The notes under the pieces are model-generated. The model had not been told where the DNA came from, searched no databases, and worked only from the letters and a program-made list of their open reading frames with translations. A stretch of DNA of 54,382 nucleotides, taken from an uncultured Faecalibacterium sp. (GTDB lineage: Bacteria; Bacillota; Clostridia; Oscillospirales; Ruminococcaceae). Location: assembly GCA_934501115.1 (NCBI GenBank), contig CAKSTO010000006.1, positions 1-54,382 of the forward strand, written 5' to 3'. A program made the position numbers and the translations under genes. Shown here one piece after another: positions 40,358 through 47,536 of the stretch. Position 1 is the first letter of the stretch. Each line of letters starts with the position of its first letter.

Positions 40358-41877
40358 TAAACCACGCCGACATTGAGAACATCATCGGCTGCAAGACCCT
40401 TGTCACCGACCGGATGCAGCGGGCCATCGAGGACTGGTACGACGCCGCTATCGACGGCCTGCCGCTGGACAAGAACCCGGAGACCCTCACCCTCGACCTG
40501 CCCGCACTGATCTGCGCAGAACTGGCACGGCTGACCACGCTGGAGCTGGAAGCCACGGTAGAGGGCAGCTCCCGCGCAGACTGGATCAACGCCCAGCTGC
40601 AGCGGGTGCTCACGCCCCGCAGACGGCGCATCTTCACGGTGGCGCTGGCCCTTGGCAGCGGCATCTGGAAGCCTTACCAGAGCGGCAAAAAGCTGGGTAT
40701 TTCCTTCTGCAACGCCTCCCGGTATTTCCCCGTGGCCCACGACGTGGAGGGCAGCCTGACCGAGGGCGTGTTTATCGACAGCATTCAGGATGACGATAAC
40801 TACTACCATCGCATGGAGTGGATGCACGTTCTGGAAAGCCGCGCAGACCTGCGGGATGAAGAGCTGGCGCAGCTGGAAGATTACGACCTCGCAGCACCCA
40901 CACAGTTCCCCTGCATCAAGGTGGTCAATCTGGCCTTCCGCAGCGCAACACAGGACAGCCTGGGCAGCCCGGAGGATCTGAGCATCCGCCCGGAGTGGGA
41001 CGACATCCAGCCGGTGGCCTACCTGACCGGGCTGGAAAAGCTGCCGGTGGGTTACTTTGTGACGCCCATCGTCAACTGCGTTGAACCGGACAGTGAGCTG
41101 GGCGCGGCCATGTTTGAACCCGCCCGCAAACAGATCATCGACGCCGATGAACAGTACACCCGGCTGGACTGGGAGTACGAGGGCGGCGAGCTGGCGGTAG
41201 ACACGGATGAGAAATTTCTCAAGCCCAGCGCCGCCGGGCAGCAGCTGTCCAAAGCACAGGCGCTCAGGGAATACGGCGTGCCGCCGGAAGCCATCGACAG
41301 CACGGCGCCCCATCACAGAGAGCGGCTGTTCCACGGCATCAATGTCAACACCGGCATCACGGACAGTGCCCCGTTCTATCAGGTGTTCTCCCCCGCCCTG
41401 CGGGACGGCAGCTACCTGTCCGGTCTGAACCAGTATCTGCGCAATGTGGAGAGCCACGCGGGCCTGAGCTTCGGCGTGCTGTCTCAGGTGGCCGATGTGG
41501 AAAAGACCGCCACCGAGATCATCAGCAGCAAGCAGAAACTGTACGCCACCGTCTCCGACCTTCAGGCAGCGCTGGAAGACGCCCTGCGCGGCCTGATCGA
41601 CGCGCTGGACTACTGGGCAGACCACATTCCCGGCGCACCCGGAAAGGGCAAGCTGAGCATCTCCTTTAAGTGGGATGACAGCATCATCCTTGACCGCCTG
41701 TCCGAGATGGCCCAGTGGCAGCAGGAGGTCAGCATGGGCCTGCGGGGCAAGGTGGAGTACCGGATGCACTTCTTTGGCGAGGACGAAGAGACCGCTACAC
41801 GGGCAGTGCAGGCCATCCAGCAGGAAGCTGGGGCCAATGACATCCTGAAGGGAGTGATCGACAATGGCGACGGCTAA
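40354..41877 (+). CDS. Portal protein (SPP1 gp6-like)
   Basis: 507 aa, ATG overlapping the terL stop. MINHADIENIIGCKTLVTDR, an alpha/beta body with DDDNYYHRMEW, then DSAPFYQVFSPALRDGSYL and helices GLSFGVLSQVADVEKTATEI, SSKQKLYATV: typical of SPP1-type portals. The dodecameric ring at the head vertex passes DNA. It lies directly behind terL as expected. Confidence 0.94.
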   Translation: MINHADIENIIGCKTLVTDRMQRAIEDWYDAAIDGLPLDKNPETLTLDLPALICAELARLTTLELEATVEGSSRADWINAQLQRVLTPRRRRIFTVALALGSGIWKPYQSGKKLGISFCNASRYFPVAHDVEGSLTEGVFIDSIQDDDNYYHRMEWMHVLESRADLRDEELAQLEDYDLAAPTQFPCIKVVNLAFRSATQDSLGSPEDLSIRPEWDDIQPVAYLTGLEKLPVGYFVTPIVNCVEPDSELGAAMFEPARKQIIDADEQYTRLDWEYEGGELAVDTDEKFLKPSAAGQQLSKAQALREYGVPPEAIDSTAPHHRERLFHGINVNTGITDSAPFYQVFSPALRDGSYLSGLNQYLRNVESHAGLSFGVLSQVADVEKTATEIISSKQKLYATVSDLQAALEDALRGLIDALDYWADHIPGAPGKGKLSISFKWDDSIILDRLSEMAQWQQEVSMGLRGKVEYRMHFFGEDEETATRAVQAIQQEAGANDILKGVIDNGDG

Positions 41878-42058
41878 AACGAAATTTGCCCGGATGAAGC
41901 AGACCGCAGAACGGCTGGACTGGCTGATGGCGAATGCACGCATCCTGCGCAGCCCTGCGCTGTGGGAGAAATACTACGAAGCCCTGCGCATCGTCCGGAT
42001 GCTGGGCTTTGAGGTCACGGTGGAGGGTGGCCGCTACCACCGGGTAACGCCATGCTGA
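41864..42058 (+). CDS. Small phage protein between portal and minor head gene
   Basis: 64 aa overlapping both neighbours (13 bp and 7 bp). Basic helical N-terminus (MATAKTKFARMKQTAERLDW) and a strand-like end (GFEVTVEGGRYHRVTPC). Unknown function. The tight overlaps show it is translated within the head operon. Confidence 0.75.
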   Translation: MATAKTKFARMKQTAERLDWLMANARILRSPALWEKYYEALRIVRMLGFEVTVEGGRYHRVTPC

Positions 42059-43260
42059 CCCCGGAGGAAGTCAACGGCTACGCCGGGCTTATGGCGGCCC
42101 CGTGGGACGAGCTGAACGAGCGCATCCTGCGGGACATGGTGCGCCGGATCATCAAAGCGGGCAAGATCACCTCCACAGCGGAGTGGCAGAGCTTCCGGGC
42201 GCAGGCGCTGGGCGCGAGCCGGGCGTATCTGCTGCGGCAGATGCAGGCCATCGTGCAGGAGCTGGGGCCCCAGGAGGCCGCTGTGTTTGCCCAGGCAATA
42301 AAACAGGCATACACCAAGGACGTGCTGGATGCAGCCGCAGCAGGCCGCGCTCTGGCCCCTCTGGGCGAGAGTGAGGAAGCGCAGCAGCTGCTGGAAAGCG
42401 GCTACCGGCGCACCATGAACACCCTGTATAACCTGACCCAGACCCGCGCTGTGATGGGCAACCAGAACATGGTGGAGACCACTCAGCGTCAGCTGGCATA
42501 TTATCTGGACATGGCGCATATGGACGCCGCCAGCGGCGCGTTCAGCTCCGACGATGCAGCCCGCCGGGCATTGAACACGCTGGCGGCAAAGGGCGTCGGA
42601 GCTATCACCTACCCCAGCGGCCACGTGGACACGCTGGACGTAGTGGTGCTGCGGGCTACCCGCACCGGCATCAACCAGACTGCCGGAGAGATCACCCGCC
42701 ACAACGCAGACGCATTGGAGTGCGATTTGATGGAGCTGGATGCCCACGTGGGTGCCCGCACCGGCGACGGCGGGCAGGACCTGACCAACCACAGCTGGTG
42801 GCAGGGGCAGATCGTCAGCCGCAGCGGCAGGCATGGCTACCTCTCGCTGGACGACATCGGCTACGGCGACGTTCGCGGTTTCATGGGGGCCAACTGTGCC
42901 CATAACTGGGCAATGTACTGGGAGGGCGCAAGTGTTCGCAGCTACACCCCCGAACGGCTGGCCGCGATCAATGCCGCTACTGTAACCTACAACGGTAAGA
43001 CTATTGACCGGTACAAGGCCACCCAGATGCAGCGTGCCCAGGAGCGCCAAATCCGGGCCGACAAGCGGGCCTTTCTCGTGGCCAAGGAAAGCGGCCAGAA
43101 GGATGCAGAAAAGGCCGCAGCGGCAAAGCTGGCGGCCTCTCGTGCAAAGATGAAAGACTTTCTCAGTCAGACCGGGCTGCAGCAGTACCAGCTGCGGGAG
43201 AGTGTGCCCGGCTTTGGCCGCAGCGAAGCAGCCAGCGCAGCCGCGCAGGCGAGAAAATGA
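42052..43260 (+). CDS. Minor head protein (phage minor capsid 2 type)
   Basis: 402 aa. LTPEEVNGYAGLMAAPWDEL, TRTGINQTAGEITRHNADAL, HVGARTGDGGQDLTNHSWWQ and GFMGANCAHNWAMYWEGAS match the minor capsid family 2, whose core is also an ART-like/Mu-gpF-like fold that assists head assembly. It has a long Lys/Ala-rich helical tail. Last gene of the first head block; the accessory island starts after it. Confidence 0.92.
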   Translation: MLTPEEVNGYAGLMAAPWDELNERILRDMVRRIIKAGKITSTAEWQSFRAQALGASRAYLLRQMQAIVQELGPQEAAVFAQAIKQAYTKDVLDAAAAGRALAPLGESEEAQQLLESGYRRTMNTLYNLTQTRAVMGNQNMVETTQRQLAYYLDMAHMDAASGAFSSDDAARRALNTLAAKGVGAITYPSGHVDTLDVVVLRATRTGINQTAGEITRHNADALECDLMELDAHVGARTGDGGQDLTNHSWWQGQIVSRSGRHGYLSLDDIGYGDVRGFMGANCAHNWAMYWEGASVRSYTPERLAAINAATVTYNGKTIDRYKATQMQRAQERQIRADKRAFLVAKESGQKDAEKAAAAKLAASRAKMKDFLSQTGLQQYQLRESVPGFGRSEAASAAAQARK

Positions 43261-43267
43261 ACCGTGC

Positions 43268-43296
43268 TGGACTTCCTGAAAAGGCCGTGCTATAAT
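43268..43296 (+). promoter_or_regulatory. Promoter of the lipoprotein gene
   Basis: TGGACT (43268-43273), 17 bp, TATAAT (43291-43296), a host-type promoter between the minor head gene and the lipoprotein gene. The short inverted repeat CCTGAA/TTCAGG flanks the spacer and -10. Confidence 0.7.
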
Positions 43297-43325
43297 TCAG
43301 GCCAGAATAAAGGAGGTTTCACACT

Positions 43326-43859
43326 ATGAAGATCAAGAATCGAATCCGGGCGGGCATTGTGCTGCTCGCCCTCGCCCTCGGCCTGACCGCCTGCGGCGGC
43401 AGCTCTTCCAGCACCGCCAGCAGCGCAGCAGCCAGCGCTCCGGCCAGTTCCGTGAGTGAGAGCGTCAGCGCCGAGCCGGAAAGCACCAGTGCTGCACCGG
43501 AGAGCGCAGTCAGCGCGGAAGCTTCGCCTTTGGACGGCATCAAGTTCTCGGTAAGCAAGGTGCGCAACGATAACACCGGCAACTGGCGCATTTCGCTGAT
43601 CGCAGAGAACATCGACATGAGCGAGTATGCGCTGGATTACTACAAGCAGTACTTCACCGACGACAGCGAGATTCACTTTATTGTGAACTTCAACTACAAC
43701 ACCACCACGAAGATCATGAACATGGGTGATCAGCTGGACGTGACTGTGCAGGATTACGTCTCCAAAGAAGAGCACGACGCCAACATTCTGGGCAGCGGCA
43801 CCGTTCTGGCCGAATATTTTGTGGACAAAGAGACCGGCGAGATTGAGAAAATCCGCTGA
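43326..43859 (+). CDS. Prophage lipoprotein (moron)
   Basis: 177 aa, AAAGGAGG upstream. A signal peptide with lipobox LTACGG (Cys near residue 22) is followed by a Ser/Ala/Glu linker (about 25-65) and a beta-rich domain with WRISLIAENIDMSEYALDYY. Secreted and anchored to the membrane. With its own host-type promoter and terminator in the middle of the head genes it looks like a gene expressed in the lysogen. Superinfection exclusion is one possible role; no family recognised. Confidence 0.88.
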   Translation: MKIKNRIRAGIVLLALALGLTACGGSSSSTASSAAASAPASSVSESVSAEPESTSAAPESAVSAEASPLDGIKFSVSKVRNDNTGNWRISLIAENIDMSEYALDYYKQYFTDDSEIHFIVNFNYNTTTKIMNMGDQLDVTVQDYVSKEEHDANILGSGTVLAEYFVDKETGEIEKIR

Positions 43860-43873
43860 CAAATGAGCAAAGC

Positions 43874-43907
43874 AAAAGCCCTGAAGGAATGCACCTTCAG
43901 GGCTTTT
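43874..43907. terminator. Bidirectional terminator
   Basis: AAAAGCCCTGAAGG / CCTTCAGGGCTTTT with a 6-base loop. It ends the lipoprotein gene and the convergent operon of small genes (stop at 43922). Confidence 0.9.
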
Positions 43908-43921
43908 CTTGTTGGGGTAAT

Positions 43922-44200
43922 TCATTTGAAGTGTTCCAGCAATTCATCTACAAAAGCTTTTGCCCCCGGGGTGAGCGGCTGCGTACACCATCCACGGTCG
44001 TAATAGGCAACCTCCTGCCAGTACCGAACCTCACCGGGAGGCAGCTCGGCAATCCAGAGCTTCGAGACACGTCCCCCATCGATGCCGCACGCGCTGCCCT
44101 CGGGGTAGACCTTAGCCTCCCACCGGAACACATGCCCGTTCCGCTCGGTCTGGCCCTCGTGCCAGAACTGACCGCCCATCTCCGCACAGAATCCCCGCAT
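43922..44200 (-). CDS. Accessory island small protein 7
   Basis: 92 aa, last gene of the minus-strand operon; its ATG overlaps or abuts the preceding stop. It contains NGHVFRWEAKVYPEGSACGI, VSKLWIAELPP and WCTQPLTPGAKAFVDELL, a compact mixed fold with Trp/Tyr. Proteins of this look occur as unnamed small genes in Firmicute phages and plasmids. Function unknown. Confidence 0.72.
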   Translation of the reverse strand: MRGFCAEMGGQFWHEGQTERNGHVFRWEAKVYPEGSACGIDGGRVSKLWIAELPPGEVRYWQEVAYYDRGWCTQPLTPGAKAFVDELLEHFK

Positions 44201-44466
44201 TACTGATCACCCCCGCCGTAGTCCACCACGTAGCCATTATACACGAAGTTCGCTGCCGCCATAGCGGCGTCCAGAATCCGGTTTGCATACTCGGCGGCTT
44301 CCGCCGGGGATTTGGTTCCGAAGGATGCCCACTGGACACCCATCTTCACCGGGGTACCCTGCCGAGCAAAGTTGCAGTTGTGAATCTGGATGCCGTCCTC
44401 TGCGGAGAACCGCGCCTGAAGCGCGTCCAGCGCTTCACCGTAGACCTTCCAGTTGACCTTCTTCAT
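44200..44466 (-). CDS. Accessory island small protein 6
   Basis: 88 aa. MKKVNWKVYGEALDALQARF, then NFARQGTPVKMGVQWASFG and a helical part (AAEYANRILDAAMAAANFVY) ending in YGGGDQ. No domain recognised. It overlaps the next gene by one base, 3 bp from the preceding stop. Confidence 0.72.
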   Translation of the reverse strand: MKKVNWKVYGEALDALQARFSAEDGIQIHNCNFARQGTPVKMGVQWASFGTKSPAEAAEYANRILDAAMAAANFVYNGYVVDYGGGDQ

Positions 44467-44469
44467 AGA

Positions 44470-44715
44470 TTAACCCTCCTTCACCAATTCGTAATGCTTG
44501 ATGCTGCCGTCCACGAATTTCCGGCCCTGCAGGATCTCCACGCTCTGGAGCAGAAACTCGAGGTGGGCCATATCGATGGCCCCGCAGGAGCCGGGGTCGC
44601 GGAGCAGCTGCTCTGCCAGCACGTCCTGCATCTTGACGGAGTAGCAGGTCTCACCGACGATCATCTTGCCGTTCTCGATCTCCGCGGTGTCATAAGTGAT
44701 GTTCAGCTTCTTCAT
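44470..44715 (-). CDS. Accessory island small protein 5, paralogous to protein 1
   Basis: 81 aa, GGAGGG upstream. The N-terminus (MKKLNITYDTAEIENGK) and C-terminus (GRKFVDGSIKHYELVKEG) correspond to those of the protein at 45837 (MKNLKVVYESEAAVCG... GRDFIFGSVRSYQLVK). The two look like ancient duplicates within the cassette. Function unknown. Confidence 0.75.
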   Translation of the reverse strand: MKKLNITYDTAEIENGKMIVGETCYSVKMQDVLAEQLLRDPGSCGAIDMAHLEFLLQSVEILQGRKFVDGSIKHYELVKEG

Positions 44716-44728
44716 GGTTAGCCCTCCC

Positions 44729-45127
44729 TTAAAAATCGCCGATGCTCACAGAGTGATACGCAAACCAGTGACCCTGACGACGAAACAGCTTGAACCAGTT
44801 TGTGAACTTCTGGCCGGGGCAGTCGTAGGGTGCCGGAAGAAACTCCAAGTAGCGGTTCGCGCGAAACCAGTCAGCAGCAACCACTTTAGGCGCCTCATCC
44901 AGAGCTTCCGGCAACTGAACCAGTTCCACGTAGCCGTCGACGCCATCGTCTCTTACGATGTGGCTGCGTGATGCCGCCCGGTGGGTGAACTCCCGGATTT
45001 CGCGCTTGACGTCGGCGATGTGCCTGTCCCGGCGAGCCACGTTCTCCACCGGAACAGTGACTTCTCTCAGGGTACGAACGAAACTGTAGGCTGCCCGCAG
45101 GCTTGCTGTATCGTTGATATTGAACAT
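44729..45127 (-). CDS. Accessory island small protein 4
   Basis: 132 aa from the ATG at 45127 (AAAGGAG 10 bases upstream; a GTG at 45136 is closer). MFNINDTASLRAAYSFVRTL, helices with many Arg, then VELVQLPEALDEAP and WFKLFRRQGHWFAYHSVSIG. Unknown family. It lies 2 bp behind the preceding gene stop. Confidence 0.72.
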   Translation of the reverse strand: MFNINDTASLRAAYSFVRTLREVTVPVENVARRDRHIADVKREIREFTHRAASRSHIVRDDGVDGYVELVQLPEALDEAPKVVAADWFRANRYLEFLPAPYDCPGQKFTNWFKLFRRQGHWFAYHSVSIGDF

Positions 45128-45129
45128 GA

Positions 45130-45558
45130 TCACCATTCTCCTTTCGCAGCAGCATTGCGGATTGCCCGCTCTTCGTTCTCCTGATCCAGCGCCTGTGCAA
45201 AAGCATCCAGCGCGCTGGCCCTCGTGATTGGCCCGAACTCCTTCACGAAGTAGGCGAAGGTGCGGTCATCCCAGCACTCGACGTACCCGTCGCCACCCTT
45301 ACCGTAGTTCTCGCGGGCCAGAGCCATGAACTGGTCGAAGGTCAGCGCCGGAGGGTTCGGCTCGGTGTCCAGAGGGACGACCCGCGCATAGGGATGCCCA
45401 CGGCGAATGACCTGCGTCAGTTCGGCGTCAGCTGCTGTCCGTTCAGCCCGGCAGCCGTAGACCTTCAAGGTGCCGTCGTCCTTCTCTTCGAGGATCGCCC
45501 AGTTGTAGGTGTGCGTCTTGCTGGTGCGCACCAGCTGGCCTTTGTAATAGAATTTCAT
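45130..45558 (-). CDS. Accessory island small protein 3
   Basis: 142 aa. The start MKFYYKGQLVRTSKTHTYNW, then KVYGCRAERTAADAEL, resembles small proteins common on Firmicute plasmids and phages (often MK-YY-G-L-RTS). The second half (GYVECWDDRTFAYFVKEFG) may be a separate helical domain. Unknown function; no catalytic motif seen. Confidence 0.75.
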   Translation of the reverse strand: MKFYYKGQLVRTSKTHTYNWAILEEKDDGTLKVYGCRAERTAADAELTQVIRRGHPYARVVPLDTEPNPPALTFDQFMALARENYGKGGDGYVECWDDRTFAYFVKEFGPITRASALDAFAQALDQENEERAIRNAAAKGEW

Positions 45559-45561
45559 GGT

Positions 45562-45822
45562 TCAGTCCTCCTTGTCGGTGTACTCGTCGGTGTCACGGCT
45601 GGACAGCCCCGCCAAGAACACCCTGTGATGCCCTTTCTCGTCCCGCCAGTAGCTGCCGCCCAGCATCACCAGCGCAGTGACGAATCCGAAGTACCCGGAT
45701 TCATTCCGCTGACGCTCCTCCTCCGACAGCTCCGGATGGTGCGCCAGGCACCAGTAAGTATCCAGATTGAATGCCAGCGCGCGGACTCCCTGCTGCAGTG
45801 AATCAACATATGCCTTGTTCAT
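45562..45822 (-). CDS. Accessory island small protein 2
   Basis: 86 aa from the ATG at 45822 (AAGGGAG upstream); the frame is open further but without a site. MNKAYVDSLQQGVRALAFNL, DTYWCLAHHPELSEEERQRN and GSYWRDEKGHHRVFLAG. No family recognised. It ends 3 bp before the next ATG. Confidence 0.7.
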   Translation of the reverse strand: MNKAYVDSLQQGVRALAFNLDTYWCLAHHPELSEEERQRNESGYFGFVTALVMLGGSYWRDEKGHHRVFLAGLSSRDTDEYTDKED

Positions 45823-45836
45823 AGCTTTTTCTCCCT

Positions 45837-46070
45837 TCACTTCACAAGCTGATACGAACGGACGCTGCCGAAAATGAAATCCCGGCCTGCGGCCTTCTCC
45901 TGGGCGGCGACCCGAAGGTCGATCGCGCATCGTGCGGATTCAGTGTCGCGACTCCGACACAGCCGTTCCCACCAACCGGACTTGACGCTCACCACGCTGG
46001 TGATCTCCCTCCGGACGGGGATGCCGCAAACAGCGGCCTCGGACTCGTACACAACCTTCAAGTTCTTCAT
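45837..46070 (-). CDS. Accessory island small protein 1, paralogous to protein 5
   Basis: 77 aa, first gene of the minus-strand operon, AAGGAG upstream. MKNLKVVYESEAAVCG at the start and GRDFIFGSVRSYQLVK at the end are shared in pattern with the protein at 44470. The middle (SGWWERLCRSRDTESARCAI) differs. Unknown function. Confidence 0.72.
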   Translation of the reverse strand: MKNLKVVYESEAAVCGIPVRREITSVVSVKSGWWERLCRSRDTESARCAIDLRVAAQEKAAGRDFIFGSVRSYQLVK

Positions 46071-46102
46071 GGTTCAGATCTCCTTTTCCTTCCGGTGGCT
46101 GT

Positions 46103-46196
46103 ATGTTACCTCTGCGCAGAAACAAAGTCAAGTTGTTTCTGATTTATTTTTTAATTTCTTTTTGTTGTTGACTTTTGCCCCGGCAAGTCATATCCT
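46103..46196. promoter_or_regulatory. Divergent host-type promoters of the accessory island
   Basis: Minus strand: TTGACT (46131-46126), 17 bp, TAACAT (46108-46103), 33 bp before the first small gene. Plus strand: TTGACT (46168-46173), 17 bp, TATCCT (46191-46196), in front of the HTH gene. The AT-rich stretch between them (46132-46167) is a likely operator region. Confidence 0.8.
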
Positions 46197-46220
46197 TGTG
46201 GCAGGAAGGAGTGACCCAAA

Positions 46221-46448
46221 ATGACCACATCATCCAGAGTGAAAGCCCTGCTGGAGCTGACCAGCACCGACCAAAGCACTTTTGCCGTAGCGTTCGGCAT
46301 GACCACCCCGCAGGCCATGAGCAACAAGCTGCGCAGGGACAGCTGGTCGGCAAAAGACCTCGCCAAAGCCGCCGAGATCTGCGGCGCAAGGCTGGCGTTC
46401 ATCCTCCCGGATGGCTCCCAGCTTATCCTCGCCCCGGACGAAGAATGA
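46221..46448 (+). CDS. Small HTH regulator, divergent to the accessory operon
   Basis: 75 aa, GAAGGAG upstream. SSRVKALLELTSTDQSTFAV, FGMTTPQAMSNKLRRDSWSA and KDLAKAAEICGARLAFILP form a lambda-type HTH like those of small phage regulators. It has its own promoter and terminator and faces the seven-gene operon, so it probably controls it. It could also answer to the phage repressor; no TTGCGAA operator is seen here. Confidence 0.82.
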   Translation: MTTSSRVKALLELTSTDQSTFAVAFGMTTPQAMSNKLRRDSWSAKDLAKAAEICGARLAFILPDGSQLILAPDEE

Positions 46449-46461
46449 CCGCTACACCACA

Positions 46462-46509
46462 AAACGCCCCGCGCTGAAGAGGACAAACCTCCCGGCGCGG
46501 GGCGTTTTG
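46462..46509. terminator. Terminator after the HTH gene
   Basis: AAAACGCCCCGCGC (46462-46475) / GCGCGGGGCGTTTT (46496-46509), perfect 14-bp stem, 20-base loop, flanked by A and T runs. Confidence 0.92.
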
Positions 46510-46559
46510 CTTGCATACAGTTGCAACAAAAATCCTGTCAGTCGCAACAAAAGGTTGCA

Positions 46560-46749
46560 TACAAAGTTTGTAGCCACGAAAAAGTGAGCGTTCATGCGGG
46601 TTTTTTGGCAAAACATACAGAGACATACTCAAACCCTTATCCTGACCCTTATCAGAAGAAAAGAAGAATATACATGCGTGAGAACGCGTTTGATGCCCGC
46701 ACGCGTAGGGTTTATAGGAATTTTGGTATGCTTTGTTTCAGGTATGCAG
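46560..46749. repeat. Dispersed 190-bp element, copy 2
   Basis: It aligns without gaps to 21076-21265 and shares the 25-bp core (46575-46599). It is preceded by GCATACA and GCAACAA repeats (46513-46560) and followed directly by promoter motif D. It lies at the right border of the accessory island. Confidence 0.78.
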
Positions 46750-46756
46750 CGCTCAA

Positions 46757-46792
46757 GTCATAACGTTTTTGCCCGCCGGAGTGTGATACGAT
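46757..46792 (+). promoter_or_regulatory. Phage promoter-like motif, copy D
   Basis: GTCATAACGTTTT (46757-46769), 17 bp, TACGAT (46787-46792), in front of the scaffold-capsid-tail operon. The 97-bp leader up to the scaffold ATG has GC-rich inverted segments (CACCG/CGGTG, GGGCC/GGCCC). Confidence 0.78.
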
Positions 46793-46889
46793 AGCACCAG
46801 ATTACACCGCGCACCCGGTGTCAGAGAGGTGCAAGGGCCCGCGCACAGCAACGCGACAACAATGCTGTAGGCCCAATGGGAGGTAGACC

Positions 46890-47522
46890 ATGAAACGTGA
46901 GGATTTGAAAGCCATCGAGGGCCTGACCGAGGAGCAGATCAACGCAGTGATGCGGCTGCATGGTCTGGACGCAGCCGCCCATCAGGCCACTGTACAGGGC
47001 CTGCAGGCGCAGCTGGCCACTGCACAGCAGGGTCTGGCAGCCTTCGACGGCGTGGACGTCAATGATCTGCGCAGCCAGATCACCAACCTGACCAACCAGC
47101 TGAGCCAGCAGGCTGCAGAGTTCGCCTTCAATGGCGTGCTGCGCGCTGCGGCCCACGAGGCCGGTGCTCTGGACGAGAACGATGCTATCGCATTGCTGCC
47201 GAACAGAGCTACACTGCGCGAGAGCAAGAATCAGGCCGAGGATGTCAAGCAGGCATTCGCTGACCTCAAATCCCGCAAGCCGTACCTGTTCCAGCAGGGT
47301 GCCCCCGCCCCGCAGGACGGCGCAGGCCCGCAGCCGGGCGCTGAGCCGCAGGAGCCTACTAACCCGATCATCGTCCCGAAGCCCCGCAGCCAGGGCGGCA
47401 ATGCACAACCCACCCTGCAGGAGTTTCTGGCAATGACCGGTGCCGAACGCATGGCCCTGCGCACCCGCAACCCGGCACTTTTCCAGCAGCTCTCCACACT
47501 GGTGAGGGCTGCACGACACTAA
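46890..47522 (+). CDS. Capsid scaffolding protein (phage GP20-like)
   Basis: 210 aa, GGGAGG upstream. MKREDLKAIEGLTEEQINAV, a Gln-rich coiled coil (about 30-75, LQAQLATAQQGLAAF), a region AGALDENDAIALLPN, and a disordered Pro/Gln part before the helical C-terminus. Matches scaffold proteins that precede the major capsid gene in siphoviruses. Confidence 0.88.
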   Translation: MKREDLKAIEGLTEEQINAVMRLHGLDAAAHQATVQGLQAQLATAQQGLAAFDGVDVNDLRSQITNLTNQLSQQAAEFAFNGVLRAAAHEAGALDENDAIALLPNRATLRESKNQAEDVKQAFADLKSRKPYLFQQGAPAPQDGAGPQPGAEPQEPTNPIIVPKPRSQGGNAQPTLQEFLAMTGAERMALRTRNPALFQQLSTLVRAARH

Positions 47523-47536
47523 CGAGGTAATGAGAT

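Noticed and set aside
39955..41943. 662-codon open frame on the minus strand
   Set aside because: Opposite terL and portal genes with clear motifs; no own signals.
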